This document shows positions 1 through 10,252 of a stretch of 64,000 nucleotides of DNA, one piece after another. The first letter of the stretch is position 1. Each line of letters opens with the position of its first letter. The notes below the pieces were generated by a model. The model made no database searches and was not told the origin of the DNA. It worked only from the letters and a program-made list of their open reading frames with translations. Origin of the DNA: Buddleja alternifolia (Eukaryota; Streptophyta; Magnoliopsida; Lamiales; Scrophulariaceae); the NCBI GenBank assembly GCA_019426215.1, contig CM033399.1, positions 34,791,022-34,855,021 on the forward strand, read 5' to 3'. The translations under genes were made by a program, and so were the position numbers.

Positions 1-399
1 CCAATAGATAGTAAAAAATAACTTTCTTAACCCCACCGAATGCAAAATAAATCCATCACATAATGAATCCCTTAAAGAAAGATAATAACAACCATATCAT
101 CTATCTATACTAATATATACTATGAAACTTCTTGCTCCAAAATTTTTAGAGGAGGAAGAGACAATAAAATTCACGTCTGATTTCTCGTTCATGGGTTTTC
201 ATCCTATTTTTATGATTACAAAATACTGGTCCTTAAAAAAACCCATAATTGCAAAACTAACGAATCCGAACTGACTATTAAAACATAAGTTTCACTACTA
301 ACATAATTTAAACCACCTACTAAGCAAAAAAAATAACTACTAGTAATAAAATTAAAATAACAATTAATGATGTGGCCAACAATACGTATCAATTGTCAT

Positions 400-524
400 T
401 GTATCTTGAAGAAGTCTTTTTCAGAATAAGCCGCACCAATTGACCAATTGTTAAGGCCATCTTCAAATCTTGGATTCTGTATGATGTTCTCATCGTCATC
501 ACACAAAGATCCTGTGCTTTGACT
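400..524 (-). pseudogene. Xylanase CBM22 module, N-terminal exon of a second module (relic, copy 1)
   Basis: The minus strand reads DDDENIIQNPRFEDGLNNWS, the typical opening strand of a CBM22 carbohydrate-binding module of plant GH10 endo-1,4-beta-xylanases. The exon starts after a TTGATAG acceptor, in phase with the GGT/GTAAGT end of the exon at 1216-1450. The frame runs into TGA after FFKIQ, and compared with the paralogue at 37951-38159 part of the module is missing. It is a broken exon of the same gene relic as 1216-1860. Family assignment rests on motif recognition. Confidence 0.7.
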
Positions 525-840
525 CTATCAAATGGAAACAAGAAGACCACATGGAAAATGTATGTATCAGTAAATGAAAGTGGACAAGCTATCTCAAAAG
601 CAAAGCATTACAAAGAGGCAACTTTTGTTATATTCTCTTTATCCCTTAAGGATGTCTAGTCTAGTCTTGTTTTTTATCCAATATATTTGTCCTTCGCTTT
701 TAAAGTGGAGATTTTACTCTAGTGTGTTATTACTCAAGCGTTTATTTCAACTACAGAAGATTGAATGAAATCATTTTTGCCATAACAGAATCACCTAATG
801 TATCGATAAAAAGACGAAGACGATTTCCTTATTCATATAT

Positions 841-1215
841 GCTCAATGAAGTGCATATTTATTTTTGAACACCAAGCTTTTTAGCAAAACAGTCTCAGAA
901 TATACAAATTAAAATTTAGATAAAGTTACATGTATCTGTTCATGTTTGCTCAATGAAGTGCGTACTCTTTTTTGTTTTTTTATTTTTTGTTTTTTTAAAC
1001 ACCAAAGCAAAACAGTCTTAGAGAATACAAATTGGATTCTAGACAAACTTACATGTATTTATGCATATTTAGCATACTATAAGTACAAATTAAATTCTAT
1101 ATAAACTTACATGTATTTTTCCGTATTTGGTCGAGGAAGTGCATATTTAATTCCAAACAACGAATTTTTTGCAAATAGTCTCAGAGCATACAAATTAGGT
1201 TCTAGATAAACTTAC
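841..1215. repeat. About four tandem units abutting a splice donor (copy 1)
   Basis: Imperfect units of roughly 60-120 bases start near 841, 948, 1067 and 1128. Each contains, on the minus strand, CATGTAAGTTT or a close variant followed by TATCTAGAA. The last unit merges with the real-looking donor (GTAAGTTT) of the CBM22 exon that ends at 1216. The same array is present at 38670-39037, so it predates segmental duplication A. It appears to be amplification of an exon-intron boundary within the xylanase intron. Confidence 0.75.
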
Positions 1216-1450
1216 ACCATATCCATGAGAAATAAGGATTGTGTCAGTGATAGACTGCGGCCCTCCTAGATAATTAAGGGGGGAAATCGCTATTGATCTT
1301 ATGAGTAAGTCAACGCCAGGTTTATGTCCTTCTAGATAAAGGGTAATCCGATGAGGTCGAGGCCTTTCTTCCATCAGAAAAGGTCGAGGCCTACCTACCA
1401 CAGCAAAGGTAGCTTCTAACTTCTCCCAACGCTCCGGTGACGCTAAAATG
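1216..1450 (-). pseudogene. Xylanase CBM22 module, C-terminal exon (relic, copy 1)
   Basis: The translation has ERWEKLEATFAVVGRPRP, then ITLYLEGHKPGVDLLIRS, which is the classic C-terminal part of a CBM22 module (LYLEGPxPGVDLL). CBM22 modules bind xylan and sit N-terminal to GH10 catalytic domains in plant cell-wall xylanases. Acceptor TGTGTAG lies at 1451-1457 and donor GTAAGT at 1210-1215. It joins in frame to the exon at 1541-1860 (…TRIG, split TG|C codon, ILASPERW). Compared with the paralogue it has an extra eight-residue insertion (FLMEERPR) that repeats neighbouring sequence. No GH10 catalytic exon is visible, so this is called a relic; the gene could continue left of the window. Confidence 0.75.
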
Positions 1451-1540
1451 CTACACATACCGGGCTAATGAATTAAATAAGGTATTGCTACATCAAGAAG
1501 GCAAGAGAAGCAAACTTATAAGTGGGAGAAATAATTTTAC

Positions 1541-1860
1541 CATCCAATTCTTGTAAAGAAAAATGAATTTTTGTATTCGTGTTTCAGAGAGGCTAGCACA
1601 CTTTGAGGAGCCTGTGAATTTGCTATTCCAACCCAAGCACAAAATGTGTATGAGTAACATGTTGAAACTCTGTTGGTAATGTCTTGTGACAGGCCATGCC
1701 AAATTTGTTTTCGGTTTCGAATTACAGTGAAACGACACCCTCTCAACTTTTCTGATAGTCCTTCAACGTAACCAGACTCCGCGGAAACCACAAATCCCTC
1801 ACAACAGGTATTCGGGTTCCGCGAATGAATTATATTATTATTAGATCTTCTCATTGACTT
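1541..1860 (-). pseudogene. Xylanase CBM22 module, N-terminal exon (relic, copy 1)
   Basis: The translation includes CCEGFVVSAESGYVEGLSEK, then QIWHGLSQDITNRVSTCYSY and FCAWVGIANS, matching the first two thirds of a CBM22 module in plant GH10 xylanases of the RXF12/XYN1 type. Acceptor TTCAACAG lies just right of 1860 and donor GTAAAATT just left of 1541. The usual DFSxGLHSW stretch between NIIH and NPN is missing, an in-frame deletion shared in altered form with the paralogue (39319-39635). The role would be xylan binding in the wall. Expression is doubtful because later modules are broken. Confidence 0.75.
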
Positions 1861-2369
1861 CTGTTGAAATATAAGAAATTTAAATTAAGTAATGTAACTG
1901 ATGATAAAGATATTATATTGAAAATGAAATTTTCATAGAATCCTTGTTTATAAAATATCTCTTGTGCTAAAGATTTCAAAATAAATTATATATAGAGACT
2001 GCCTACAACAATTCATAGTAGTTGATTCAATACAATGGCAAAAGTCAAATTTCAAAACCATGTCGCATTAGAAAATAATACTTAGCTATTTATAAAGTCA
2101 TGGTCATGTCACTTGAACATTACCATAAATTCTTTTTTGTTTCTTTTTAACTGAATGGATTACACTATTTAGATGAGAATATCATAAAACAATGGAACAA
2201 TTATCACTAATGAATCTGATTACAAACTATTATATAAGTAGAGAAAGATTGATACGCCGGGTGGGATTTGGAAATCATAACTTTTTAATTGTGAGGCCTC
2301 AACTTGACCAATTGAGTCAAACATCATCAGCGAACATGAGCCTAAATTGAACCTTGAGCGTATTATTAT

Positions 2370-3451
2370 GGCTGCTGATAATGCCAGAGCACAATCCCCA
2401 ATGCCAGAGCAAAACTAATCCAAATGTCATTTCTGCCCTTTAAAGTCAGTGAGGCAAATTAGTTCCTGATTAATTATGCGAAGTCATTTTGGGGGTTCAT
2501 CCGCTATATATCTTCTCTATCTAATCTCTTGTGGGACCTTTGGTAATCAAATTCCCATTGATATTCAAGACTCCGTGTCCCATTATTATAAACGCATTTT
2601 TTGGTTTTTTTACATATAGTACATCTAAAACTTTTTTCATCTTATTTTTATCTAATAATCTCAAATTTTAAAATGCAAAATAAAATTAAAAAAACAATAA
2701 TAATAATAATAAGTATACCAACTATCCACTATGACCTTTGCTAATTTCTAACTTCATTTTATCAAAAATACTTTCAACTTAAATATTGATGATAAAATGA
2801 ATAATACTTAATCATGATAATTGTACATAAAATGTGCAAAAGATTGATTTTTTTCCCCAATTCCTCTCCAAGATCATAATCATTTACCCTTATTTTCTTT
2901 CAGTAACTTTTAGTTTGTCCATTTCTTGACATAATTTTTGTTCTATGAAAGACATAGTTTTATTTGTTTGCTTGCCTTTCCCTCTGTTTAACATGTAACA
3001 AGGTTTTTTTTTTTGGCTAATATTGTTATGTAGAATTGTTTTTAAGACATGAAATTATCTATTTCGTGTTGTATCCAACAACCCAATCATAAACATATCC
3101 AATGTAAATAACCAGTTTTGCTAACATATTTAAATTAATAAATTTTTATAATTGTAATTATGTTTTTAACCGATCCAACTGTTATGTACTTTTCACAAAA
3201 TTCAATTTGGGTAGGTAATAATTTTTTGCAACAAATTGGGGTCCAGCTCAAGGAGATGCCAAAATTAATTATTTAGCAAAGAACAAGGTGTCAATATTAA
3301 CTTCTTCATCCGGCAAGAATCCTGTGATTACGGCATGGAATTTAAGAAATCAATAATGCAGGGATTTGGTCAAAACTTGTAAAGGGTAAACTTGGAATTT
3401 GGAGGATTTTGCTCTGTCATTATGGATGCTGCTCTGGATATATCAACAGCC
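2370..3451. mobile_element. Non-autonomous Mutator-like (MULE) element
   Basis: Insertion of 1082 bases flanked by the 9-bp target duplication TATTATTAT (2361-2369 and 3452-3460). Termini are inverted repeats: GGCTGCTGATAATGCCAGAG on the left, and GGCTGTTGATATATCCAGAG as the reverse complement of the right end, with similarity continuing about 50 bases. The paralogous site near 40.30-40.32 kb (TATAATTAT) is empty. No transposase reading frame is seen. A 9-bp duplication plus long inverted ends is the MULE signature. Confidence 0.88.
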
Positions 3452-3590
3452 TATTATTATTTCAGGGCAAGTAAAAGATTGGTTTTAAAATACCCTATTG
3501 CCACATTCTGATAGATAATTAAATTGAGACTTTAACCTTGAATGCAACTTCATGTGTAAATTGATCTCAAATACAAAGGGAAAAAAGTAC

Positions 3591-3854
3591 CTCAATATTG
3601 GATTGTTGAGCCTTCAAGGCAGCTTCCTTTTCGGGAAGCCTATATTGAAGTTCCCGAATGTATGTCAAGAGCTTCTCCATCTCGCCTTGTATGTCTGCAT
3701 CCAAACACTCATGATTCAGCTCCTCCATCAATTTGTCAACAATTTCTTTTATCCCCAAAATCCGCATCATTGTAACCGAAGATTTAGAATAACGTACTCT
3801 TAATTTCTTCTTGATTATGCCAACAATTGCTTTTATCCACAACATCCTCATCAT
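3591..3854 (-). CDS. Coiled-coil exon, function unknown (copy 1)
   Basis: An 88-codon open stretch starts at ATG (3854) and ends at a clean GAG/GTACTT splice donor at 3590. The product is basic at first (IKKKLRVRYSK), then acidic and heptad-like (DKLMEELNHE, EMEKLLTYIRELQ, EKEAALKAQQ). MMRMLWIKAIVGI and MMRILGIKEIVDK are an internal repeat. The duplicate at 40448-40714 is also open, with mostly conservative changes. No downstream exon was identified; it could be the first exon of an unrecognised gene or of the neighbouring xylanase relic. No family recognised. Confidence 0.4.
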
Positions 3855-5347
3855 CTTAAACTTAATTAACTATTGATTATGCAGAATTGACGGAGATTAA
3901 AGATCAAATATTCAATACTTCCTGATAAAATTCGAGAAACTCAAAAATAAAGAAATCTTAGATTTTTATTGATATTAGAATGAATATCAAGTACAAAATA
4001 TAGTCATATTTAAAGGATAAACTAAGACTCTATTCTTAATCAACTAAGACTCTTACTTCAATTCTACTTCTAAACCAACAAGTCATCTATATATAGTAAA
4101 ACACGAATATTGAGGTTATCTAAATACATATGTGCACGTAGACAATTAAACTAATCTATCTATCTATTTATATCTTATTTAAGCCTAAATCTCGGTCATT
4201 GTAAAATTTGTGAAATTATCACCCCTATATTTTTGGTAAATCTGTTAAGTTGTTATTATATCACACAAATATGAAAATCCCTAGGTCTACTCAACTAGGA
4301 TCCGAACAGCTAGACCTACTTATGTGTTAAGCCCTAATTATGCTAACAATTTAAATTGAACATGATGGCATTGCTGGTAATTGCGAGAGAATAAAAAAAA
4401 ATTCCTAAGGGCGTACGTATCTATCATCTATTATATATTACTTCCTGAATCCCATGCTACGCACGGTACATATTATATCTATCTAAAATGTTAAAATTAA
4501 TGTTTTTTTTATTTTTTTTATTTTAAGGGTGATTGTTTGTTGTGCAAATTTAAAGTATATATAGTGCTACAATTATTACTTTTTTTCAGAATTCCAGCCT
4601 TGAAATTACTATATTTAAGTTGATCTAATAGAGAGATCGTTTAAGTTGAATTTGTGATAATTTAAGTTGAGCTAATAGAGAGATCGTCTAAGTCGAATTT
4701 GTGCTTATATTATAAGATGTCATTTACACAAAAGTCACGATGGAAATAGGATTGTTGGATTATGTCTCTTTAAGTTCCAAGCTATTGGGCCTGATCTCCA
4801 AGCCCACATTAAAGCCTAGGTTAAAATACAAAGCCCAACCTTTGCTGTGAGTTTATTAGTCTTCTTCTTCCTCTTTGTCAAGATAGAAGCTCTGTTACTC
4901 GTTTTTCGATCTCTCCATAATGGTCTTTCATATCTTAGTTATTTGATAAGTGTTCACACGCAAGAATATTTCTTGTAATTAGTTTTTCTTCTTTACTTGT
5001 TATTTGTTCTTCGTGTTTACTCTTTCACTCAAGATATGTGCATCTTTCATATTTTAGCAAAATTGAGAACTTAAATGATGCGTTGAATGACCTAACCATT
5101 GCTTTGTATTCACTTTTATGCAAATTATTAAGTGTTAACTTAAGGTGCATCTGTAAATTAAATCCTACCTAATATCAAATTTTTATTACATGAGGTAATG
5201 TCACTACAAGAAAATTGAGTATTGACAATGAAATATATAACATGACTTAAAATCGTGGTCTATAACAGTCTAAACTGATAGCTAACTTAGCTATGGTAGA
5301 TGTTTCATATATTATTTTTCATAAATAAATTAATAACTCAAATATTA
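3855..5347. other. Non-coding duplicated sequence
   Basis: No gene seen. Up to about 5200 it matches 40715-42276. It contains repeated motifs such as GATCTAATAGAGAGATCG-like phrases near 4620-4690. At 5203 the sequence CACTACAAGAAAATTG resembles a CACTA transposon end, but no partner end was found. Confidence 0.5.
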
Positions 5348-5705
5348 CTCCCTCCGTCCCAAAAAGGATGTCCCTTTTGACTTTTGTTAGGATTTAACAA
5401 AAGACTATTGTTTCCCAAAAATACCCTTTCCATAAAACAAAAAACAATTAATAACATTACCTTACAAAACATGACATGATGTTAATTTAATTTATAACTC
5501 TTGTCTACTATCCATGTATGAAACTTTCTTTCCTTAAATATAATTGCAAGTTTATAGTAAAAATAAATTAATTATATATTTTTCAATTAAAATGAAGGGT
5601 AATTTGGTCAGATTGGACAAAAAATACCAACTTTTATAGTAAGGGACAAACATTTTGGGACAGACAAAAGTGGAATAGTGAACATCCTTTTTGGGACGGA
5701 GGGAG
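5348..5705. mobile_element. Stowaway-like MITE
   Basis: A 358-base element bounded by TA (5346-5347 and 5706-5707). Its terminal inverted repeat is CTCCCTCCGTCCCAAAAAGG on the left, with its near-perfect inverse at the right end. TA target and the CTCCCTCCGT terminus are typical of Stowaway (Tc1/mariner) MITEs. A relative lies in opposite orientation at 42681-43036. Confidence 0.9.
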
Positions 5706-5999
5706 TATTTTTTAGAATTTTGAATTATTTTAATATTAAATATAATTACGTTTGTCAACATATCATCAATATGGTAAAGATTATTTGAATTTTGAATTTA
5801 TTTTAGAAATAATATCTCACTAATTCCTTAATTTGGTAAAGAAAGTCCATGCCTTCCAAATGCTATGCAGCACATAGGGATGTACGCGGTGCGGGTTGGG
5901 ATAATTTTCTTATTTTTTTTTATTAACCTGATCCTAGGTTTGCGGTTTTTTAATATTTTAACCCTAGCACAACCCAAAAATTCTAAAATAATTGAAAAG

Positions 6000-6279
6000 T
6001 GTTATGAATAATTCATTAAGTGGATGTCCATACAACTCCAATACATAATTTAGTGGATTCACCTACAACTCCAATATCTCATTTAGTGGATTCACCTACA
6101 ATTCAATTACCTCGTTTTGTAATCAATATTTGATCTTGTTTTGTGCCTATAAATAGGCTTTGCCATTTTATTGAGAAATACACCAAAAATCAAAGAAAGA
6201 ATTCTCTTCTTAATTCTCTAGTCTTTCTACTTTAGAATATTTGTATATATTTCATAATATTTGAGGTTATTTCATAACA
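6000..6279 (+). repeat. Copia 5' LTR
   Basis: 280 bases beginning TGTTATGAATAATTC and ending TTTCATAACA, near-identical to 13247-13525. It contains an imperfect ~33-base internal repeat (ACAACTCCAATA…GTGGATTCACCT) and a TATAAATA box near 6150, the probable promoter. Confidence 0.95.
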
Positions 6280-6305
6280 CGTTATCAGCACGATTCGTCT
6301 CAAGG
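6280..6305 (+). other. Primer-binding-site region of the copia element
   Basis: Directly after the LTR comes CGTTATCAGCACGATTCG. Its TTATCAG core resembles copia primer-binding sites. It is not a perfect match to the common initiator-Met site TGGTATCAGAGC, so the primer tRNA is left open. Confidence 0.5.
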
Positions 6306-6734
6306 TGTTAAGTTATTTTCAATCTAAGAAATCGCTTACATAAAGGACGGCTAAATTATTCAACATACAAATGCATTTTAAGTCCAAGCAAGCAGGTGTG
6401 AATTCTAGCTGTTAATAGCAAACTCGAGGTGAGGTTCTCAATTTTTAGTTATTCTACTCATTGCCATGTAGGCAGTGTATCTAATATCTCTAATAAATAC
6501 TAATAAAGGATGATGATATACATCTACTATACTTCACCTTAGTGATTTGTTGTCTTCCATGTGACGTCAATTTTCGTATAGGTAATACACTATACAATAT
6601 CAAAGTTAAATATTTAGTTAGTTCAACATTTAATATTTTGATCTTCACATTAGTTCATGTGGATTAATAATTATTATTGTATAAGTTCATTGATTGTTAT
6701 CTAACTTTTCTTATACTTTGATGATAGTATTATA

Positions 6735-7412
6735 ATGACGAATCTTGCAAAACTTGATTTTGTGGCTCTTGACATTATGGGAAATAATTATTTCTCTTGG
6801 GCGTTAGATGTTGAAATTCATCTTGATACAAATAACTATACTCCATTCCCTGAAGTGAATGTGTTGAGCAATATATAAATTCATATATGCAAATAAATAT
6901 ACTTCATTCCCTGAAGTGAATGTGTTGAGCGATATATAATTATTTTAATCATGAGTTCCGTCCAACTAGTTCTGCTACATTCCCTGAAGTGAAAGTAGCA
7001 GCACATAACTATTTTAATCATTAAAGAAATCATGGACGTGGACGTTGTCGTGGATATGGTTATGGCAATCGTGGTGGTTATTCAAAGAATACATCTTTCC
7101 ACCAGAAGTGGAAAAATAATGAAGAGGAAAATGAAGGTGGCTAAAATAGCAAATCTTTGGAAAATTTATGCTATCGTTGTGGTAGTAAAGGTCATTGGTC
7201 ATGTACCTGTCGTACACCAAAACATCTTGTTAACCTTTACCAAGAATCGTTAAAAAGTAAAAGAAAGAAAATAGAAACAAATTTTGCTTTTGAAGAAGGC
7301 GATTCTGATCATAGCCGATTTTGATGACACTCATTTAGATGTTGCTGATTTCTTTGCTGATCCTGATGGAAAAATTAATCACTTGAGTGGAGATGGAAGT
7401 GTTCAAAAATAA
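6735..7412 (+). pseudogene. Copia gag remnant
   Basis: It starts MTNLAKLDFVALDIMGNNYF, the usual start of this copia gag type, then collapses: most of the capsid region is missing and replaced by three copies of a phrase around CATTCCCTGAAGTGAA (6843, 6903, 6978). An RGRG-rich basic stretch near 7030-7070 and a CCHC zinc knuckle (CYRCGSKGHWSCTC, about 7169-7210) remain, followed by an acidic tail (DVADFFADPDG). It normally packages RNA in the virus-like particle. Not functional here. Confidence 0.8.
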
Positions 7413-7591
7413 ATTTGTTAAATTTTAATTCTAGTACTTTATAAATAAATATTTAAGCAGAATGAATTTATTCATAAGATTATCGTTTCTCATATTAAAC
7501 AATATTGTTTGGTATTGATTTATTTCTTTTTATGTTTCAATAAAGAATGAGTATTTACTCGATCAGCAGCAACATTAATAATGAAAATATA

Positions 7592-8096
7592 TGTCTCGCT
7601 GATAGTACATCAACTCACACCATCCTCAAAAATAAAAAAATACTTCTCTTATTTAGTAATGTAAGAAGCCAATGTTAGTACTATATCGGGTAGGACAAAG
7701 TTAATTGAAGGCTCTGGCAGAGCTAATATATTGTTACCCGGAGGAACTCAATTTTATATTGATGAAACATTATATTCTACCAAATCTCAAAAAAATTTAC
7801 TAAGCTTCAAAGATATCCGCCGAAATGGATATCATATTGAGACAACAAGTGATGACAATATTGAGTATCTTTACATCACTAATACAATATCTGGTAACAA
7901 ATGTATATTGAAAAAGTTGCCAGCATTGTCTTCCGGTTTGTACTACATGCATATATCTACTATTTACTACATGCATATATCTACTATTGAAACACATGTT
8001 ATCGTAAACCAGAAATTTACAAATCAAAATAAATTTGTTATTTGGCATGACCGGTTGGGCCATCCCGGATCAATTATGATGCGAAAGAGAATTTAG
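7592..8096 (+). pseudogene. Copia protease and pre-integrase region
   Basis: CLADSTSTHT near 7592 carries the aspartic protease DST active-site motif. After a stop and frame change come SKSQKNLLSFKDIRRNGYH-like sequence and WHDRLGHPG, the gag-pre-integrase zinc region. YYMHISTI is duplicated in tandem near 7940-7990. A stop (TAG) at 8094-8096 separates it from integrase. Confidence 0.8.
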
Positions 8097-8152
8097 AATT
8101 CATGTGGTCATCCATTGAAGAGCCAGCAGATTCTTCAATCGAATGATTTCTC

Positions 8153-9579
8153 ATGTGCAATTGTTCACAAGGAAAGTTGATTATTCGACCATCAACAACA
8201 AAAGTAGGAAGTAAATCTCTTACGTTTTTGGAACGTATTCAAGGTGATATTTGTGGACCAATACACCCGTCGTGTGGACCATTTAGATATTTTATGATTT
8301 TAATTGATGCATCAACAAGATGGTCACATGTATCTTTGTTATCAACTCGCAACCTGACGTTTGCGAGATTGCTTGCTCAATTGATTAGAATACGAGCACA
8401 TTTTCCTGATTATCCAATTAAGAAGATACGCCTTGATAATGCGGGTGAATTTACTTCAAAAACGTTCAATGACTATTGTATGTCTATTGGAATTGATGTT
8501 GAACATCCTGTAGCACATGTTCATACACAAAACGGTCTAGCAGAATCGTTTATTAAGCGTCTGCTGTTAATTGCAAGACCTTTACTTATGAGATCAAAAC
8601 TTCCTATTTCTTGTTGGGGACATGCTATTTTGCATGCAGCAGCACTTATTCGCATAAGGCCAACAAGTTATCATAAAGTCTCCCCATTACACTTGGTTTT
8701 TGGTCAGGAACCAAATATTTCCCATCTAAGAATTTTGGATGTGCGGTATATGTTCTAATTGCTCCACCACAACGCACTAAGATGGGTCCTCAAAGGAAAT
8801 TGGGAATATATGTTGGATTCGATTCTCCATCGATAAAGTATCTAGAGCCATTGACTGGAGATTTATTTACGGCTCGATTTGCTGATTGTCATTTTGATGA
8901 ATCAGATTTCCCAACATTAGGGGGAGAAAATAAGCAGCTGGAAAAGAAAATTAGTTGGAATGAATTATCTTTATATCATCTTGATCCTCGAACAAAACAA
9001 AGTGAACTGGAAGTTCAAAAGATAATTCACTTGCAAGGTTTAGCTAACCAACTACCAGACGCATTTACTGACCTAAAGAAAGTGTCTAAGTCACATGTAC
9101 CAGCTGTTAATGCTCCAGTAAGAATTGTTGTCCCTGAAGGTCAAAGTAATGAGTCTACTGCACGCCTGAAGCGTGGTAGACCTATCGGTTCCAAAGATAG
9201 TCATCCTCGAAAAAGAAAAGGAGCTAGGAATCAAGATGGTCTAATCGATGATAAAATAACTCCAGAAGAGTCCCCAGTCATAACTAATATTTCAGTTCCA
9301 GAAGAACCTCAGGTACCTGAAAATTGTGAAAATAATGAGATCTCAATCGATTATGTTATGAACGGGAAACGATGGAATCGAAATGAAGTCAACATTGATG
9401 ATAAATTTGCATATAATGTAGCGCTAAATATGATGAATGATAATGAGGATCAAGAACCAAAGTCTGTTAATGAATGTCGACAAAGAAATGATTGGCCAAA
9501 ATGGAAAGACGCAATGAGGGCAGAGTTAAACTCGCTTGAACCAACGAAACGTTTTTGGACCTGTAGTCCGTACACCTGA
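8153..9579 (+). pseudogene. Copia integrase and linker
   Basis: Two open stretches (8153-8758 and 8782-9579) separated by a stop at 8756. The catalytic D,D(35)E residues are recognisable in context: GDICGP, then LDNAGEF, then NGLAESF. The C-terminal part carries the basic linker GRPIGSK that leads to reverse transcriptase. Integrase joins the cDNA ends to the chromosome. The frame is lost at 9540-9551, where the repeat at 9551-9667 begins. Confidence 0.85.
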
Positions 9580-9667
9580 AGATGTAAAAGTTTTTGGACC
9601 TGTAGTCCGTACACCTGAAGATGTAAAAGTTTTTGGACCTGTAGTCCGTACACCTGAAGATGTAAAG
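9551..9667 (+). repeat. 39-bp in-frame triplication in copia pol
   Basis: Three head-to-tail copies (9551-9589, 9590-9628, 9629-9667) encoding VFGPVVRTPEDVK. They are identical except for the last bases of the third. Copia elements normally have one copy at this junction between linker and reverse transcriptase. It looks like recent replication slippage. Confidence 0.95.
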
Positions 9668-10252
9668 CCAGTAGGATACAAGTGGGTATTTGTGCGAAAA
9701 CGAAATGAGAAAAATGAAATTGTAAGATATAAGGCACGTTTTGTTGCCCAAAGGTTAGCAATGACCTGGCATAGATTATGAGGAGACTGATTCTCCTGTG
9801 GTGGATGCAACTACTTTTCGTTATATAATAAGTCTGGCAGTGCATGAAAAACTTGATTTGCGTCTAATGGATGTTATTACAGCCTATTTGTATGGCTCGC
9901 TTGATAATGATATATATATATGAAAATCCTTGAAGGATTTAATATGCCTGAAGCATATAAATCAAGTTCTCGAGAATATTATTCAATTAAATTAAGTAAG
10001 TCATTGTATGGACTGAAACAATCTGGACGAATGTGGTATAATCATCTCAGTGAATATTTGTTGAAGGAAGGACATAAGAATGATCAAATTTGTCCTTGTA
10101 TTTTCATAAAAAGATCTGGAAATGAGTTTGTTATAATTACAGTTTATGTTGACGATTTAAATATTGTTGGAACTCCTGAAGAGATTTCAAAAACTGTTAA
10201 TTGCTTAAAGAAAGAATTTGAGATGAAAGATCTTGGAAGAACAAAATTTTGC
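9668..10252 (+). pseudogene. Copia reverse transcriptase, interrupted
   Basis: It begins KPVGYKWVFVRKRNEKNEI (the conserved RT start) and after frameshifts continues SLYGLKQSGRMWYN and YVDDLNIVGTP, the catalytic YVDD box (about 10147-10160). The reading frame is cut at about 10252, where an inverted LTR fragment begins. Normal RT would continue about 250 more bases before the point where plus-strand pol resumes at 12332. Confidence 0.9.

Larger units (their letters stand above)
1..5200. repeat. Segmental duplication A, copy 1
   Basis: This block is collinear with 37575-42276 in the same orientation. Seen directly: shared CBM22 exons, shared tandem repeats, shared coiled-coil exon and shared flanking non-coding sequence up to about 5200. 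The left limit may lie outside the window. Copy 1 alone carries a 1.08-kb MULE-type insertion (2370-3451) and lacks about 200 bases present near 38.43-38.63 kb. Copy 2 alone carries a SINE. The differences show that the duplication is older than these insertions. Confidence 0.9.

Noticed and set aside
100..135. Helitron 5' end (TCTATACTAATATATAC)
   Set aside because: Suggestive TC start and a paralogue near 37670, but no hairpin-CTAG end in the right place.
4440..4480. Inverse Helitron end near CCCATGCTACGCACGG
   Set aside because: A weak hairpin exists, but no CTRR terminus at a convincing distance and no helicase sequence.
5203..5220. CACTACAAGAAAATTG as the end of a CACTA transposon
   Set aside because: No matching inverse end or 3-bp target duplication was found nearby.
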